A DNA stretch of 64,000 nucleotides from contig WTPW01000023.1 in NCBI GenBank assembly GCA_009809945.1, positions 250,158-314,157 on the forward strand, in the 5' to 3' direction. Made by a program: the position numbers and the translations under genes. Origin of the DNA: Gigaspora margarita. Taxonomy: Eukaryota > Glomeromycota > Glomeromycetes > Diversisporales > Gigasporaceae. The notes under the pieces were generated by a model. The model saw nothing but the letters and a program-made list of their open reading frames with translations, did not search any database and was not told the origin of the DNA. Numbering within the stretch: the stretch's first letter is position 1; every line of letters begins with the position of its first letter. This document shows, one piece after another, positions 34,755 to 46,314 of the stretch.

Positions 34755-35534
34755 TGCGTCAGATAGTATAGCAGAAGTTCGGTTTGATTGGCTAAAATTA
34801 AACTAAATATGATTGGCGACGATCTTTTTTTTTATACAGTCAACTGTAATTTTTAAAGTACTTTTATAAGTAAAAATCGTCATTTCATATGAGAAATTTT
34901 TTTTGTAATACATAATGTAGAAATCAACTTGAGTCGTTAGTATTTTACCTTGGGTTTTACTGTTTTTTAACTTGGGATACAGTGGGATACAGAAGTTTCA
35001 AGATCTAGATGAGAAGCAAAGATTTTAAAAGGTCGGAAGGTAGTTCGGCGACCCAAGCAATTGGTGAGTGAAGTTGCAAGATTTTATTTCCACTAGTTTT
35101 GCTTGCCTAATAAAAAATACTATTTCGAACTACATTCTAAACTGTACTTTAATTTTTTTTGTTATATTTATTTAGGTTATAAGTATAGCTTATAAATAAA
35201 GTACAACGTCTATAGTAGTAGTGGTTAGAAATGTTCGCGTATCTTGAATCTAGTTTAATAATGTATTACGAAACTTAATTGTTTATTGTAAATTAATAAA
35301 CTTATTACAAAAGAATAGTATATACATTGCGAAAGATGAATTAAAGTAGCTATTATGAAGCAAATTAATGTGTTGTAGTCTATAATACGCGTCTTCAGAA
35401 AGTATTAACTAATTTTTTGAAAGCAATAAATTCTCGTCCGGGTATGGCCGATACTTTATCCGGGGTACGATCAACATTTTTTCCGGGGTGTTTTGACAAC
35501 CAATCAAAACGAACTTCTGCTATGCTACGTCAGA
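34755..35534. mobile_element. Element with about 35-bp inverted ends, 780 bp
   Basis: GCGTCAGATAGTATAGCAGA AGTTCGGTTTGATTGG at the left matches the reverse complement of CCAATCAAAACGAACTTCTG CTATGCTACGTCAG at the right with few mismatches. No transposase and no certain target duplication. Confidence 0.65.
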
Positions 35535-36121
35535 TTGAAACTTGCGTCAGACGCACGTCAGATGACTATCATTTGACCAGCATTAAATGATCGGCAACAA
35601 CTGCCCTAAACTAACTTCTAACTTTACCGTAATTTTACCCTAACCCTAATCTAATTTAGGCCGGGTTTCATCTGACGCACAACATAAACACCTGAATTTC
35701 AATTAAGCTATCAATATGTTCCATATCCACCATCAATTATAAAGCATAAAAAACGTTAATAAATCCTGCGAGACTCAATTCGACGTGACTGAATTGACTT
35801 ATAACTTCGCATCGGTTTATTAAGACTCGAATTCTTCGTACACGGTTAGAGTTGGATTGGCCCAATTACCTTTATTTCGTATTGCTCTCCCAATTAACCG
35901 TTACATTACTCACATGCTAAATAAAATAATAAAGATTCATAAACTCGGATGATTAGTTTATTTTAAATTCTTATGTTCAAGCACTAAATTATTGAGCTTA
36001 ATAGTAAATGTCTATGGATATAAGTAATTGATGCTGAAATTTTTGGATTAATAAGCACTCTCTATGCTTATGTCGCAAATAAAATGGAATTGAGTAGTAA
36101 ATATTCATGAATTTGAATTGC

Positions 36122-36391
36122 GGGTCGTTTAAAGCCAGGTACATCACGAGACTACCCGATATGTAACCCGGATCCGTCCGAGCAAAACAAAGCGAGACGG
36201 CAAAGACAAAAACACGAAAAAAAATAATAAAGGCCTTCTTAACCGGTCTTGGTCCACTAAATAAAAGTGTTGAAATGCGATTTTACTATATGTAAATTAC
36301 TCTTTCTAACCTTCATCTAACTCTAACTACAATATCAATCGATTTTAATTAAAAATCGGAAAAATCATGATGTACCTGGCTTAAGCGACCC
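36122..36391. mobile_element. MITE with GGGTCGYTTAAGCCAGG ends, 270 bp
   Basis: GGGTCGTTTAAAGCCAGGTA at the left and TACCTGGCTTAAGCGACCC at the right are inverted and extend to ACATCA/TGATGT. Non-coding. The target duplication is not clear. Confidence 0.65.
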
Positions 36392-36929
36392 CTATTTTGA
36401 ATACTTAGATTAATAAGCGTTTTTATATTCACATTATAATTATAATGATAAAATAAATTAAATTAATCACTTATTTAAATATTTAAATTAAAAATATTCA
36501 TTTTTATATACTCTCAATCTAGCGGATCGTAGACATCAATTGTTTTAAATTATATTAGTATGCACATACCACCAAGAATATTTTTAATTTATATTTTATT
36601 TAGATAGTTAATTCAGATTATCGTATTTGATTTGTTCAACAGAAGCTTCGATGTTTATCAAGTTGCATCGGTATTCGTCTACCAACTTTGACGTCAAATT
36701 TATCTTTGCACCACGATATTCACTTTTACTAGGGTTTCACCATATTTAATTTTGATTTCATCTTTCGGCAGAGAATTTGCGGTTTCACTGTGGTTTGTGT
36801 GTCGCCCTATAAAAAAGTAGATCCGTGTTTTATATTCCATGTTCTTCCCATATTCAGGCAGATTATGTGGCCTGTCTAAATTTTGTCAATCATGTAGATT
36901 AGTGTTAGGACGAAAAATTATGCTGCCGA

Positions 36930-37170
36930 TTAATCGCGTCACCTAATTAGAAGTAACACTTAACCGTTTAATCATTAATCGTATAAATGTATAATCGTTT
37001 ATTAATCGTATAGCTGTTTATTAATCGCTTAATCGTTTAACTATTTATTAACCTTTTGTTTATCGTTTTAATTGCTTATTAATCATTTAACAGTTAGCCA
37101 CTTTAACTGTTTATTAATTATTTAATATCATTTAAACATTTAGCCTTTTAACCGTTGATTATTCATTTAA
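36930..37170. repeat. Degenerate TTAATCGTTTA repeat, unit A
   Basis: More than ten loose copies of TTTATTAATCGTTTAAC. Inverse words AAACGATTAATCGTAATTTA lie at 37930-38050, as if both ends of an element of about 1.1 kb. Unit B has shorter counterparts at 60360-60480 and 61085-61200. Confidence 0.6.
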
Positions 37171-37279
37171 GTCGCATCATCGTTTAGTCTGCATTCATAT
37201 AGCAGTAATTATTGAGATCCGAGAAATTTTACTTATTCTAATCACAAATTCTATCTGATCCGATCTTAATGTTCTGTAT

Positions 37280-37282
<3 letters not shown>

Positions 37283-37319
<37 letters not shown>
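37283..37319. repeat. Poly-T run, about 37 bases
   Basis: Possibly the poly-A tail of a minus-strand retroposon, since about 350 bp around it (37075-37420) is absent from unit B. I could not find a target duplication or tRNA-like boxes. Confidence 0.5.
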
Positions 37320-37321
<2 letters not shown>

Positions 37322-38368
37322 CAATCGCAAAAATGAGCATTGGTATTTCTATTTAAAAGCCTGGTGCCAGACAAGCGGTTCTTAGATAATTAGCAAGAAT
37401 AAAATAAGAAGCATAATCATCACTGAATGTATGCTAGCATTAGATAAATTGTAGTCCTATAAGAATGAAAATGCGCCAAGTGTAACTAATATTAACTTTA
37501 AAATCTGGTCAGATGTTTGATACCCAGATAATTGGATATGTGAAAATAAGACCGTTGATTATTGCATTAAAGAATTTCGATTTATGGTTGAATAGATTCC
37601 TTTTGATAAATCATACAACATTTAAAAGAATGGTGAAATACTTTCAGCAACCTGATTAGACGGCACATGAATAAAGCATACACGTAGTCATGTATACCAT
37701 CATATCCAGTAGATCTTAGAAAACGTATTCATTGGATTTCCTAAATAAAAAAATGTATAATTAGATGGTCGAAAGATAATAATGCATGTTGGCATCGCTA
37801 AGATAAATTATGAAAATGGAAATGCACAAAAATAAACAGATGTGGAGCCAAGAAAGATATGTACGATACTTTACATGCTATTTACCTGTTACCACATTCA
37901 TGCTTGTTTGCCTCCACGTGAGGTATTAAACGAACATTAAACGATTAATCGTAATTTAAAAAAAACCATTAAGCGAATAAGTTAACGGTTATTAATCGTT
38001 TATAAAATTGGGTACTACATAAAATAAATAAACGATTATAGGAATAACGGTTCCAATCCCTACACGGATTTTTCAAAAAAAGTATGGTGATCATATGGTT
38101 TTGTGTAAAGTTCAATCTATTACTTGAAAAAATTAACTTTAAAATAACGAAACTATTCGGAAAAATTTTTTTAGGGTCGTCTTCCATTTTTCGTCAGCTT
38201 TTAAGTTTTGACACGTCAGCATTTAGAAAAGATTTTCATTATGGTGATTTCATCCGCTTACACGGATTAATCAGAAATAACTTTTTTTTGTTTTTTTTTA
38301 TAGTTTTCTTTACTAACTGCTAATTTCTTTTTTGATAGTTTTGATGGTGTCATCGTTTGTTATTGGTA

Positions 38369-38590
38369 TCACCGTTCGATATTGGTGTCGCCGTTAATGG
38401 TTAATTGTGCTTCTTGATCATCGTTATTAGTGCCGCCGTTGATGTCAACGTGTGGTGTTTCAATTGGCATTTCGTCGTTCGCTAGTGTTATAATATGATA
38501 AGTAGTGAGTTGTTTTCGATCTTGTTCCTTTATTAGTTTTGCATATTTTAGAGCTGTTGTATACCTAACGTTGCTTGCATTCGTCGGCAA
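38369..38590 (-). pseudogene. Short frame conserved between both units (unit A copy), unknown
   Basis: The minus strand reads NASNVRYTTALKYAKLIKEQ, ending INGDTNIER and a stop. Unit B (61514-61750) keeps the same stop and frame with a 15-bp in-frame length difference, but nearly all substitutions change amino acids. Upstream frames carry stops or shifts in both copies and no ATG is in place. It may be an exon remnant. I do not recognise it. Confidence 0.3.
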
Positions 38591-38702
38591 TTGTTGGTTT
38601 TGTCATCTTGTGGGATCGTTGTTTGCTGGTGGTGGATTTCGTCCTCATATTTCGTCATTTCTTTGCGCCGTCATTTTTTGGTGCTTTTGGACGTGTTTTT
38701 CT

Positions 38703-39571
38703 ACCTCTTCACTTGGGCCTTGCCAAACAGGTCCCAATTTGCTAATTCTAGAGTTTGTGACACTTTTTGTATAATGCTATATAGTTGGCTTCTAAGCACC
38801 TTGGTATAATACAAATTACAGAACCACTAATTCAATTAATGCAAATTAGTTACTATAACACGGATCAAGATTTTATATAAATGTTTTTAGTAGGATTTGA
38901 ACTCTGTACTTTAGTTACAAGTTGCTTGAAAGATAACAACAACCTAGCTACACTATATTGCCGCACTTCTAATTAAAATTTATTTATTTTTTTTTAGAGT
39001 GAACTTGTTGTTTGCAATTTTTATTATAATTTATACAATTTATTATATATTGTAATTACAAAATCATCAAAATTTTGGGATCAAGAAGAGAATATAAGAA
39101 TTGGCAAATTCACTATTATGCAAAGTAATAAAAAATACTATCATATAACAAATTATGATTTGTGCAGAATTTTATTATTATAATTGACTTAGGCTCCTAA
39201 GTAAAGTTGTTCTTTGGCTCAAAAAAAGCTAGTTTCTTAAGACATGTTTTATTATATTTTAGTAAAATTTTTGCTATGATAAAAAACTTTTCAAACTATA
39301 TATATATATAAATTTTTTCTCTAAGTTAAAAAAAAAAAACTATCTAGATAGTAAATATACTTAAAATCTTTTTCTCAAGTTTAGCAATGTTTGACCCAGT
39401 TGAGTTATGAGAAACAAAAAATTAACTTTGCATAGTCTTGTATCAATTGCAATTTTTTTGAAAGATTTTAGTATGAAAATTTTTAAAAGGTTATATATAT
39501 ATTTTGCTAATGAATATATATCTGTATATATATTTATATTATTATTTAATGTACACAAAGGTATTATAATA
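38703..39571. other. Junction between duplicated units; no gene
   Basis: Homology to unit B stops at about 38702 (GACGTGTTTTT). The rest is AT-rich, with a poorly conserved tRNA-like text at 38885-38975 (inverse GGATTTGAACTCTGTACTTT) and an (AT)n run at 39300. Confidence 0.4.
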
Positions 39572-39753
39572 CAGTTGACCCTCTCAAAATCTGTATGCAT
39601 AGTGAACATGTTTTGCATCAGTTTTGAGAGGTTATCAGATTTGAAAATACAAACTATTAGATTTATATAATGAGAACAGACTTGGTGGATTAATTTTTTA
39701 TCAGTTTGACAGGTTATTAGTTTTGAAAGGATCAGTTTTGAGAGGGTCAACTG
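39572..39753. mobile_element. Pogo/Tigger-like MITE, 182 bp
   Basis: CAGTTGACCCTCTCAAAAYTG at the left and CAGTTTTGAGAGGGTCAACTG at the right, flanked by TA (39570-39571 and 39754-39755). CAGTTGACCCTC is a typical pogo/Tigger terminus. The inner words TTTTGAGAGGTTATCAG and TTTGACAGGTTATTAG repeat the arm. The minus- and plus-strand frames across it are shadows. Confidence 0.88.
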
Positions 39754-39789
39754 TATATATTTTGTAATAATTTTATTAAATAGATTTTA

Positions 39790-40405
39790 TAATCCAAATA
39801 CTTTAATTTATTTAGTTACTAAAATATTATATATTAAATTTCAATTATATTATTTATATTAAATAAGAAAATAACTCTAATTACTAAAACTGCCAACTTC
39901 AAAAGTAACTCTACAAAACTATATAGAAAAAATACAAACTAAAGCAATAGTATCAAAATAAAAAGTTCAAAACTACATCTATCTAAAAAATAACTATTTT
40001 GGCAATAACTTCAATAATGACAACTCCAATAATAGTAATTTAAAAATGATACTAAGAATCAGAAACTAAATGTAATAGTATATAAAAAATAAAAAAACTT
40101 CAAAAGATGATTTTAAAATAATATTTAAATTAACAAAAATACAAATATTAGAGCAAAGTTAGTAAAAATAAAAAAATAAACAATAAAAGTAAAAAAAAAC
40201 AAAAAGAAGAAAAACAAAGCTATAGTGTTTCCAAACACAATAAAAAAAACAGATATCAAAAGTAACAACAGCTTCAAAAAGCAATTTCTAAAGCAATAAC
40301 TCCAAAAAAACAATACCAAAAACAATAACTACCATTAAAAAATCAAATAAAAGTTATAAAATATAAAAAAAAATAAAATTAAAAACTAAAAAAAATAAAA
40401 TTTTA
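39790..40405. repeat. Left start of the segmental duplication (unit B copy)
   Basis: Counterpart of 22620-23255, in direct orientation: CTAATTACTAAAACTGCCAA, ACTAAAGCAATAGTATCA, GCAATAACTCCAAAAAAACA. Non-coding and A-rich. Confidence 0.65.
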
Positions 40406-40412
40406 AGTACCA

Positions 40413-42553
40413 TAAATTCTCAAAATACCAGGCAGGAACATTATTTTGAAAATTGTGCCCTAAAAATCATATAGATGGTTTTGAAATAATGCCCATGCAT
40501 GTCCCAAAATAGTGTGCACCTTTGATAATTAACCAATCGCAATGCATAATTTTTAAAAAGATTTGTAACTTGAAAAACATTAGAAAATGAAATAAAAATG
40601 CTTACATGCAATAATACACACAACTCTTTCTAATGATCCCTCAAGCCAACAATCACTGAACAGACCTGCAACAAAAGTGTTAGTTAGTATAAAAAATAAT
40701 ACACAAAAATTTTCTCATAGCAACTAGGGATAAGTCTTAAGCTTGATGAGTCTTCAATTATTTGAAGAACTAAAATAGAGTTAAAAAAGAACTCTCTTTG
40801 GGTTTTTAGCTCCCTGGTGGAAGTCTACAGAACTATCGAACAAGTAGTTAGTGAACACCAGAAGTACATGTCAAGAACTTGTAGAAGCATTAGTAGAAGC
40901 AAGCTCCTGGTTTTCTATACTATTCTATACTTTGCAAACTCCCACACTCTCTTTACTTTGGTTATTCAGCCTTTCACATGGCTTTTCACAAAATTTTTAC
41001 CAAAAAGTAGGAATTTTGGTGTACCTTCTCCAAAAGATCGATATTGTTTACTTATTCAAAATGGAAACTAAAGTCATGAGAAGTCGTGAGAGATCACAAC
41101 ACATGAAGCTGTCTACATGTCCAGTGATAGCAATGATTGACAGATATCTATAGATGGGATTTTAGAAAAGTTTTGATTGGTATATCTTGACCTCTTAAAA
41201 TAGTTGTTTTTTCTTTATATTTTTACAATAAATACAGTACTGAGAACTCAGTGTGTACTATGTAATTTTTACAAGCATAGTATAGGCTTCGATTATACTA
41301 TTATCTACATTTGTTTTTACTTTTTTTTTTGTTTTTTCTTTTGTCATTTTCTTTTCTTGTGTTTTTTCTTTTTCTCTCTTTTTTCATATCCCTTTTTATA
41401 TTTGTTTTCTATTTTGTCTTTTTATACTTTCCCCTTTTTCATGCCCTTTGTGAAGAAGAAAAATTTTAAAGAAAAGAAAAAATGATCTTGATATGGTATA
41501 CAACGTCAGTGTTAGTAATAGTTGGCATACAAGTTATACAAAAGTTCAAGCAAGTTTGGGCTCCAACTTGAGATGAAGGTTTGTTATGGTGGATTGCTTT
41601 GGGTACTTAGTACTTGGAGAGATTCTTTTATTTAGAGATATTCAAGTTTCATTTTGTACTTGTACATAGCAGCAATGATACTTTTTCTTACTAATAAAAA
41701 AGAAGAAGGATTATTGAATTAAAAAAAAAGAAATAAAGAAGCTTAAAACTAATAAATACATGTGTAAAAGAATTTGTTCGCATATATTTAGAAATAGCTA
41801 GACATGTGTAAACCCAATCAAAAATTGATCAAAAATTAATATATGAATAAATTATTAGCGAAACTATATTATTATCACTATTTTGAAAAGTAATTAAAAT
41901 AATTCAATCTTATTTTTAATAATAGTAATCTTTATTAGAGATGCATAGCCTATATAATTATTAAACAATAATGCTCATATATTCATACATATTATCAACT
42001 TACTAAACCCTTTTGACTCTATAATATAGATATGTAAAATATGATGTTAGTCAAGTTTATTGTTATTACAATAGCAAATCAAATAGTATACACAAAATTC
42101 TTTGAGTTAAATCTTATATATAATGTCTCAATTTTTTTTGTTGACCATTTCCAGCATTTAGAACTTATATGTAATATAATTAAGTACTAGTACTAGCAAT
42201 AAATAATAAAAATATTCATTCTAAGTGAAGTCCATGGGGAAACTAATTATTTTTGATTATTTATTACATTAGTGAATATGGACATTTTATCAAAGTGAAA
42301 AATGGCTTTTGCAGTGTTTTTTTTTTATTAAATATTGGAATACAAAACTCCTGATATGTACATGATTAACTGCTAAATATAGCATATCAGAAGTCTTGTA
42401 TCTGATATTTACCTGATATTTATACATTCAACCTGGTTATTTCCAGAATTAATACTTTACTTCAAAATAACACCTATGCACATATTTGAAATAATGTGCA
42501 CATAGTCAATATAGCGCACTCCTGTTCACTATTTCGAGAATTTACAGCATAAA
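40413..42553. mobile_element. Element with inverted ends, about 2.1 kb, in unit B
   Basis: ACCATAAATTCTCAAAATAC-CAGGCAGGAAC at the left is mirrored by GTTCACTATTTCGAGAATTT-ACAGC at the right. Subterminal GTGCACNTTTG words support it. No transposase is seen. The inside includes the retroposon-like tail noted below and AT-rich filler. Limits are approximate. Confidence 0.5.
40640..41740 (+). mobile_element. Possible retroposon 3' end with A-rich tail
   Basis: A GC-richer stretch (40640-41160) and T-rich tract (41310-41450) lead to ATGATACTTTTTCTTACTAA and TAAAAAAGAAGAAGG plus poly-A. I associate this tail with LINE-type elements in these fungi, from memory only. No reverse transcriptase motif is present. 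Confidence 0.3.
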
Positions 42554-42589
42554 AAAATAAAATAAAAAACAAAAAATAAAAAAACCAAA

Positions 42590-43480
42590 AAAACTAAAAA
42601 AATAAAACTTATTTATTTATGTAATTAGTTCACATTAATACACAGAAATTATGATTATAAAAATCTTAATAATTGCATAAAAATTATATTTTTAAGAACC
42701 TTAACAATTGTGACACTTATAACAAGTGCATGGAATTTATAATTATTAAGAATCTTAATAATTGTGATGATTGTGATATTAATGCACTGAAATTATAATT
42801 ATTAAGAACTTTAATGATTGTATACATCAGTGCATGAACATTATGATCATTTAGAATCTTAATGATTATGCATATTTCATGCACAGAATTATGTAATCAT
42901 TAAAATTAATAATAATTATATAGATAATACAGATATAATACTAATATAATATTATATATAAAGTGCACAAATTTTATATTAAAATTTTTGAATAAACAGT
43001 TTCTGTACAGTTATTATAAACCCATGTTTGCCTGTATAAAACTTTGTATTTATGCATATAATTCTGTGTACTATTTTTTATGGAGTATATTATACCAATT
43101 AAATGATATATTGGTGAGATGGACATCGAAAAATATTTAACAATAAAAAATTATATACCAAAAGTGAAATTTTAGAACATAATATATGAATGATTAATAA
43201 CATTACTATAAATTTCAGTTATCTCATTTTTAGATTTCTTTGAGTTTAGCATTATTTTTTTTTTAACAAATCAAATATTTTAGAGTAAATGAATTGTAAA
43301 TTTGAACTATACTAAGATAATAATTTCAAATATAGTATATGATAGTATAAATGGTTGCATGACATTGTGTGCAAAATCAAAACCGAAAAGAGTGTTCTCA
43401 ATTTATAAATAAAGTAAATTAAATAAGATATATTGAATAAAAAAAAAAACTGTAAAAAGATCTTATATACTATTAAACTA
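42590..43480. repeat. Unit B counterpart of the right end of the 25.1-28.7 kb element
   Basis: TTAAGAAYCTTAACAATTGT, CAGTTTCTGTACAGTTATTA, ACCAATTAAATGATATATTG and ACAAATCAAATATTTTAGA follow the same order as 27215-29060 without the 770-bp insertion. Much GC has been lost here relative to unit A (GTGCACT to GTTCACA and the like). Confidence 0.65.
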
Positions 43481-43489
43481 CTTTATGCT

Positions 43490-44755
43490 AATTTCATATT
43501 CATCAATTAATTTTTACACTCTACAACTAATCAGGATGTAAAAAAATAAAATAATTAAATAGTCATAACCTTAACATGAATAAATTAATTAATTATTAAT
43601 ATAATGAGTATCCTAATTTAAATGATTAGATTAAAGTACTATCTTGGAGACAAAATCACTACTAGAGATGCATGCTGCAAAGTCACAGCCTTTAAACTTA
43701 TTTGTGACCTTTGCGAACATCTTTTTTTCTACAAAAGTGTGTAAGATCTCTGAGTCGCAAGGTCAAAAGTTCAATGCAAATATGCAAGATGCAAATCATA
43801 TAAACACAAAGTTATTGAGTAGTCATAAAAAGTAATTTAAAAAAACTTGAATTTACTAAAATATTACCATTATAATATATAATAAAATATATATTATTAT
43901 ATACTTGAATTGTTGATGTACTAAAAGGTTCAAATTTAATTATTCAAATTTGGTTATTTGGATTGGTATGTATATTAAAGATTAAGTTAATTATTAAAAC
44001 TAGTTATGCAAAAAAATTTAATTATAATTACAACAATTCTTCAATCATATTCAAGCAAATTATGCAGAATTTTATATCTATTACAATTTATACAGTATAT
44101 ATTTTATTTACAACTAATTTTTGCTTAATATACTCTGGACAACTTAAACATTCATGTGCAATATGAGCTCTGGTTTTAACAGGTTTAGCATGTCTAAATT
44201 TCTTGCCACAATGAATACATTTCCTCTATAAACACCACGAGATACCTCTTCTCTAATTCATTTCTTTCCAAATACCTGTAAATTGACGTCCAACAGGTTC
44301 ATTGTTACCTTCATCATCAGACATTACTATTGTCAACTTGCTTTTTTCTTTCAAATTTTTATCCATTGTTATTAGTGTTAGTTTTGTTTTAATAAAACAA
44401 GAACGAAATTAATAATATATATATAATAAATATACGTATACATAATTTAAAATTTAATTATGTTATATTATAATATTGCACGATTATATATTGCAATGTT
44501 ACAGAATTATATTATATTGTGATATTGCGATATTGTAATATTATAATATATTGCAACATCATGATATTATATATTGCAACATCATGATATTATATATTGC
44601 GACATCAAAACATTAGGCATATTGCAATATCATGGCATTATGATATATTGCAACATCACGACATTTGGTATGACATTATGATATGTTTTTCATTTGCAAT
44701 AATTTATACTTTTCAAATATAAAATTTAAAATATGCAAGCAATACTAGTCGCCAC
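43490..44755. mobile_element. Unit B insertion carrying a BED zinc-finger remnant
   Basis: Unit A has about 20 bp (CTATACCACTATATGG) where unit B has roughly 1.27 kb. The right part is rich in GATATTGYAATATTAT repeats (44460-44700), which look like subterminal repeats. The coding remnant at 44090-44366 suggests an old hAT-related element. Ends are not resolved. Confidence 0.5.
44090..44366 (-). pseudogene. BED-type zinc finger fragment of a transposase
   Basis: The minus strand from ATG 44366 reads MDKNLKEKSK..., then FTGIWKEMN, a stop, and REEVSRGVY. After a shift it reads CIHCGKKFRHAKPVK-TRAHIAHECLSCPEYIK. C-x2-C followed by H-x3-4-C is the BED finger pattern found at the N terminus of hAT transposases. 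It is broken by at least one stop and one frame change, and no transposase core follows. Confidence 0.65.
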
Positions 44756-44952
44756 ATGTGCAAATCAACCTAGTTTTAAGTAATTTAAACTGAAACGATG
44801 TGTCCCTAGGAAATTAGCAAGCGGGATTGCACCGTACCAGTATAGCGAGCGATCACTAGTGACTTTTCGATAAATAGGAGGACGTCTGAATCAAGAATCT
44901 ATACGGTTCCGGTGTGGAAAGACTAGTCAAGTATTACAATATGAGAAAAAAA

Positions 44953-45245
44953 TTAGGGATGTTATCCTTCTCCAACCGGCTTGCTTGTGCTTAAAACCCG
45001 TTGGAACTCTGTTCGGAGCATATTTACATAAAAACCGATTTTCGAACTCAGTTTATATAAATTTATAATAATTATGCTTGCATGAGCAGTTTAATAAATT
45101 TATTACAAATCAATATTGCTCACCCGATCTATTTCAAACTCGTTTGGAGCATGATTTAATAATAAAAATCATGTGACCGCAAAAACTCGAGTTCGGTTCC
45201 AAACAGGGTCGAACTGAGTTTCGGCAAGCAAGATAACATCCCTAA
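44953..45245. mobile_element. MITE with TTAGGGATGTTATC ends, 293 bp, unit B only
   Basis: Perfect 14-bp inverted ends TTAGGGATGTTATC / GATAACATCCCTAA. The arms stay partly complementary inward (GGTTCCAAACAGGGTCGAAC against GTTGGAACTCTGTTCGGAG). Unit A has only A-tract sequence at this site (about 29265), so it inserted after the duplication. The flanks are A runs, so the duplication cannot be measured. Confidence 0.82.
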
Positions 45246-45329
45246 AAAAAAACATTTATAGGGGCACTAATATTACGTATTTCAGGCAAACAATAATAGT
45301 TATTTTATGAGTATATAATGAATAACATA

Positions 45330-45393
45330 GTTACACACGGGTTCATATTCCGTGCCTTCGGCACAGGGTTTAAACATGAACCCGTGTGTAACT
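45330..45393. repeat. Hairpin-forming repeat, unit B copy
   Basis: The outer 17-bp stem GTTACACACGGGTTCAT / ATGAACCCGTGTGTAAC encloses an inner GTGCCTTCGGCAC hairpin. Counterpart of 29361-29425. Confidence 0.75.
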
Positions 45394-46310
45394 TGGTTAT
45401 TCACTATACCAATACAATAACTAACTTATTGAACGGTGTCTGGCGTAACAATTTCGTGCCATTAAGTAATGAAAAAAGCACGAGTTGCCACATAAGACTC
45501 GTGCAATAAGAATACACTACTTAACTGCGGATTCACAAATTCGTAAATGACCACTGGTTATAAATGCAGAATACCGGATAATCTATAATTTTTGTTCTAG
45601 ACTATTCTGCACAATTTAAAAAATTTCAGATCATGTGACTTAATAATCGCGATATATCAATTATATCAGTTTATTAATAAAATTTTTCATAAAAAATAGT
45701 AAAAGCGAAAGTATATTTGATTTTTTGAATATGTGAATAATGTAAATCACATGATCTGAATTTTTCTTTGGGTGTCGATTTTAACCCGGTTATTTTTGCA
45801 TAGCGTGCGTAATACTGTACGTACGTATCATCTCCACATAAGATTAATTTGCTAATATGAAAATGCATAAACTAAAAATGCTCCTTGTTTTGGTGTGTAG
45901 TTATCCTAATTAATTAACAGTTTATCAGGTGAACTATGCAAAGTCATTACAAATGTAAATAGTCAAAGTTAGTCAGAATTTCTTAAAGCTCAAAGAACTC
46001 CGATCTATTGTTTATTTTTAGCTTAGCATTAGCATTTCGGAATAAATTTTTCATGCAACATATGTATGATTTTAATAATTTGACTGACACATCATGTGTC
46101 ATTTTCGGATCTCGGCAATTATTTTACCGAATGAATACTAAAATTCCGATGCAGTATAATATATCAATATCCAATAATATTATACTAGAATATCTATAAT
46201 ATATCTTGGATAATATTACCGTCAAAATAAACGATTAAATTATAAAAATGTACGTTTTTTCTCAAACGAAAATTACAAAAAAATTTTTGATAAAATCTTA
46301 TTAGAAGAAT
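45394..46310. other. Conserved non-coding block of unit B upstream of the glycosyltransferase
   Basis: It aligns with 29425-30120 and 30690-31195 of unit A, minus the MITE and retroposon that unit A gained. Frames here are not shared with unit A. Confidence 0.5.
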
Positions 46311-46314
46311 AAAG

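Larger units (their letters stand above)
34313..36790. other. Unit A segment missing from unit B
   Basis: Unit B jumps from ATGATTTGTAAATGT to CTGTGGTTTGTGTGTCGCC (about 60233), which in unit A are about 2.5 kb apart. The segment contains a cluster of TTAGCGTNRACGCTAA words (34605-34735), two inverted-repeat elements listed separately and no recognisable gene. Deletion in B or insertion in A cannot be told apart here. Confidence 0.6.

Noticed and set aside
37283-37319. Second SINE in unit A
   Set aside because: A poly-T run and absence from unit B fit, but no target duplication or pol III boxes could be found.
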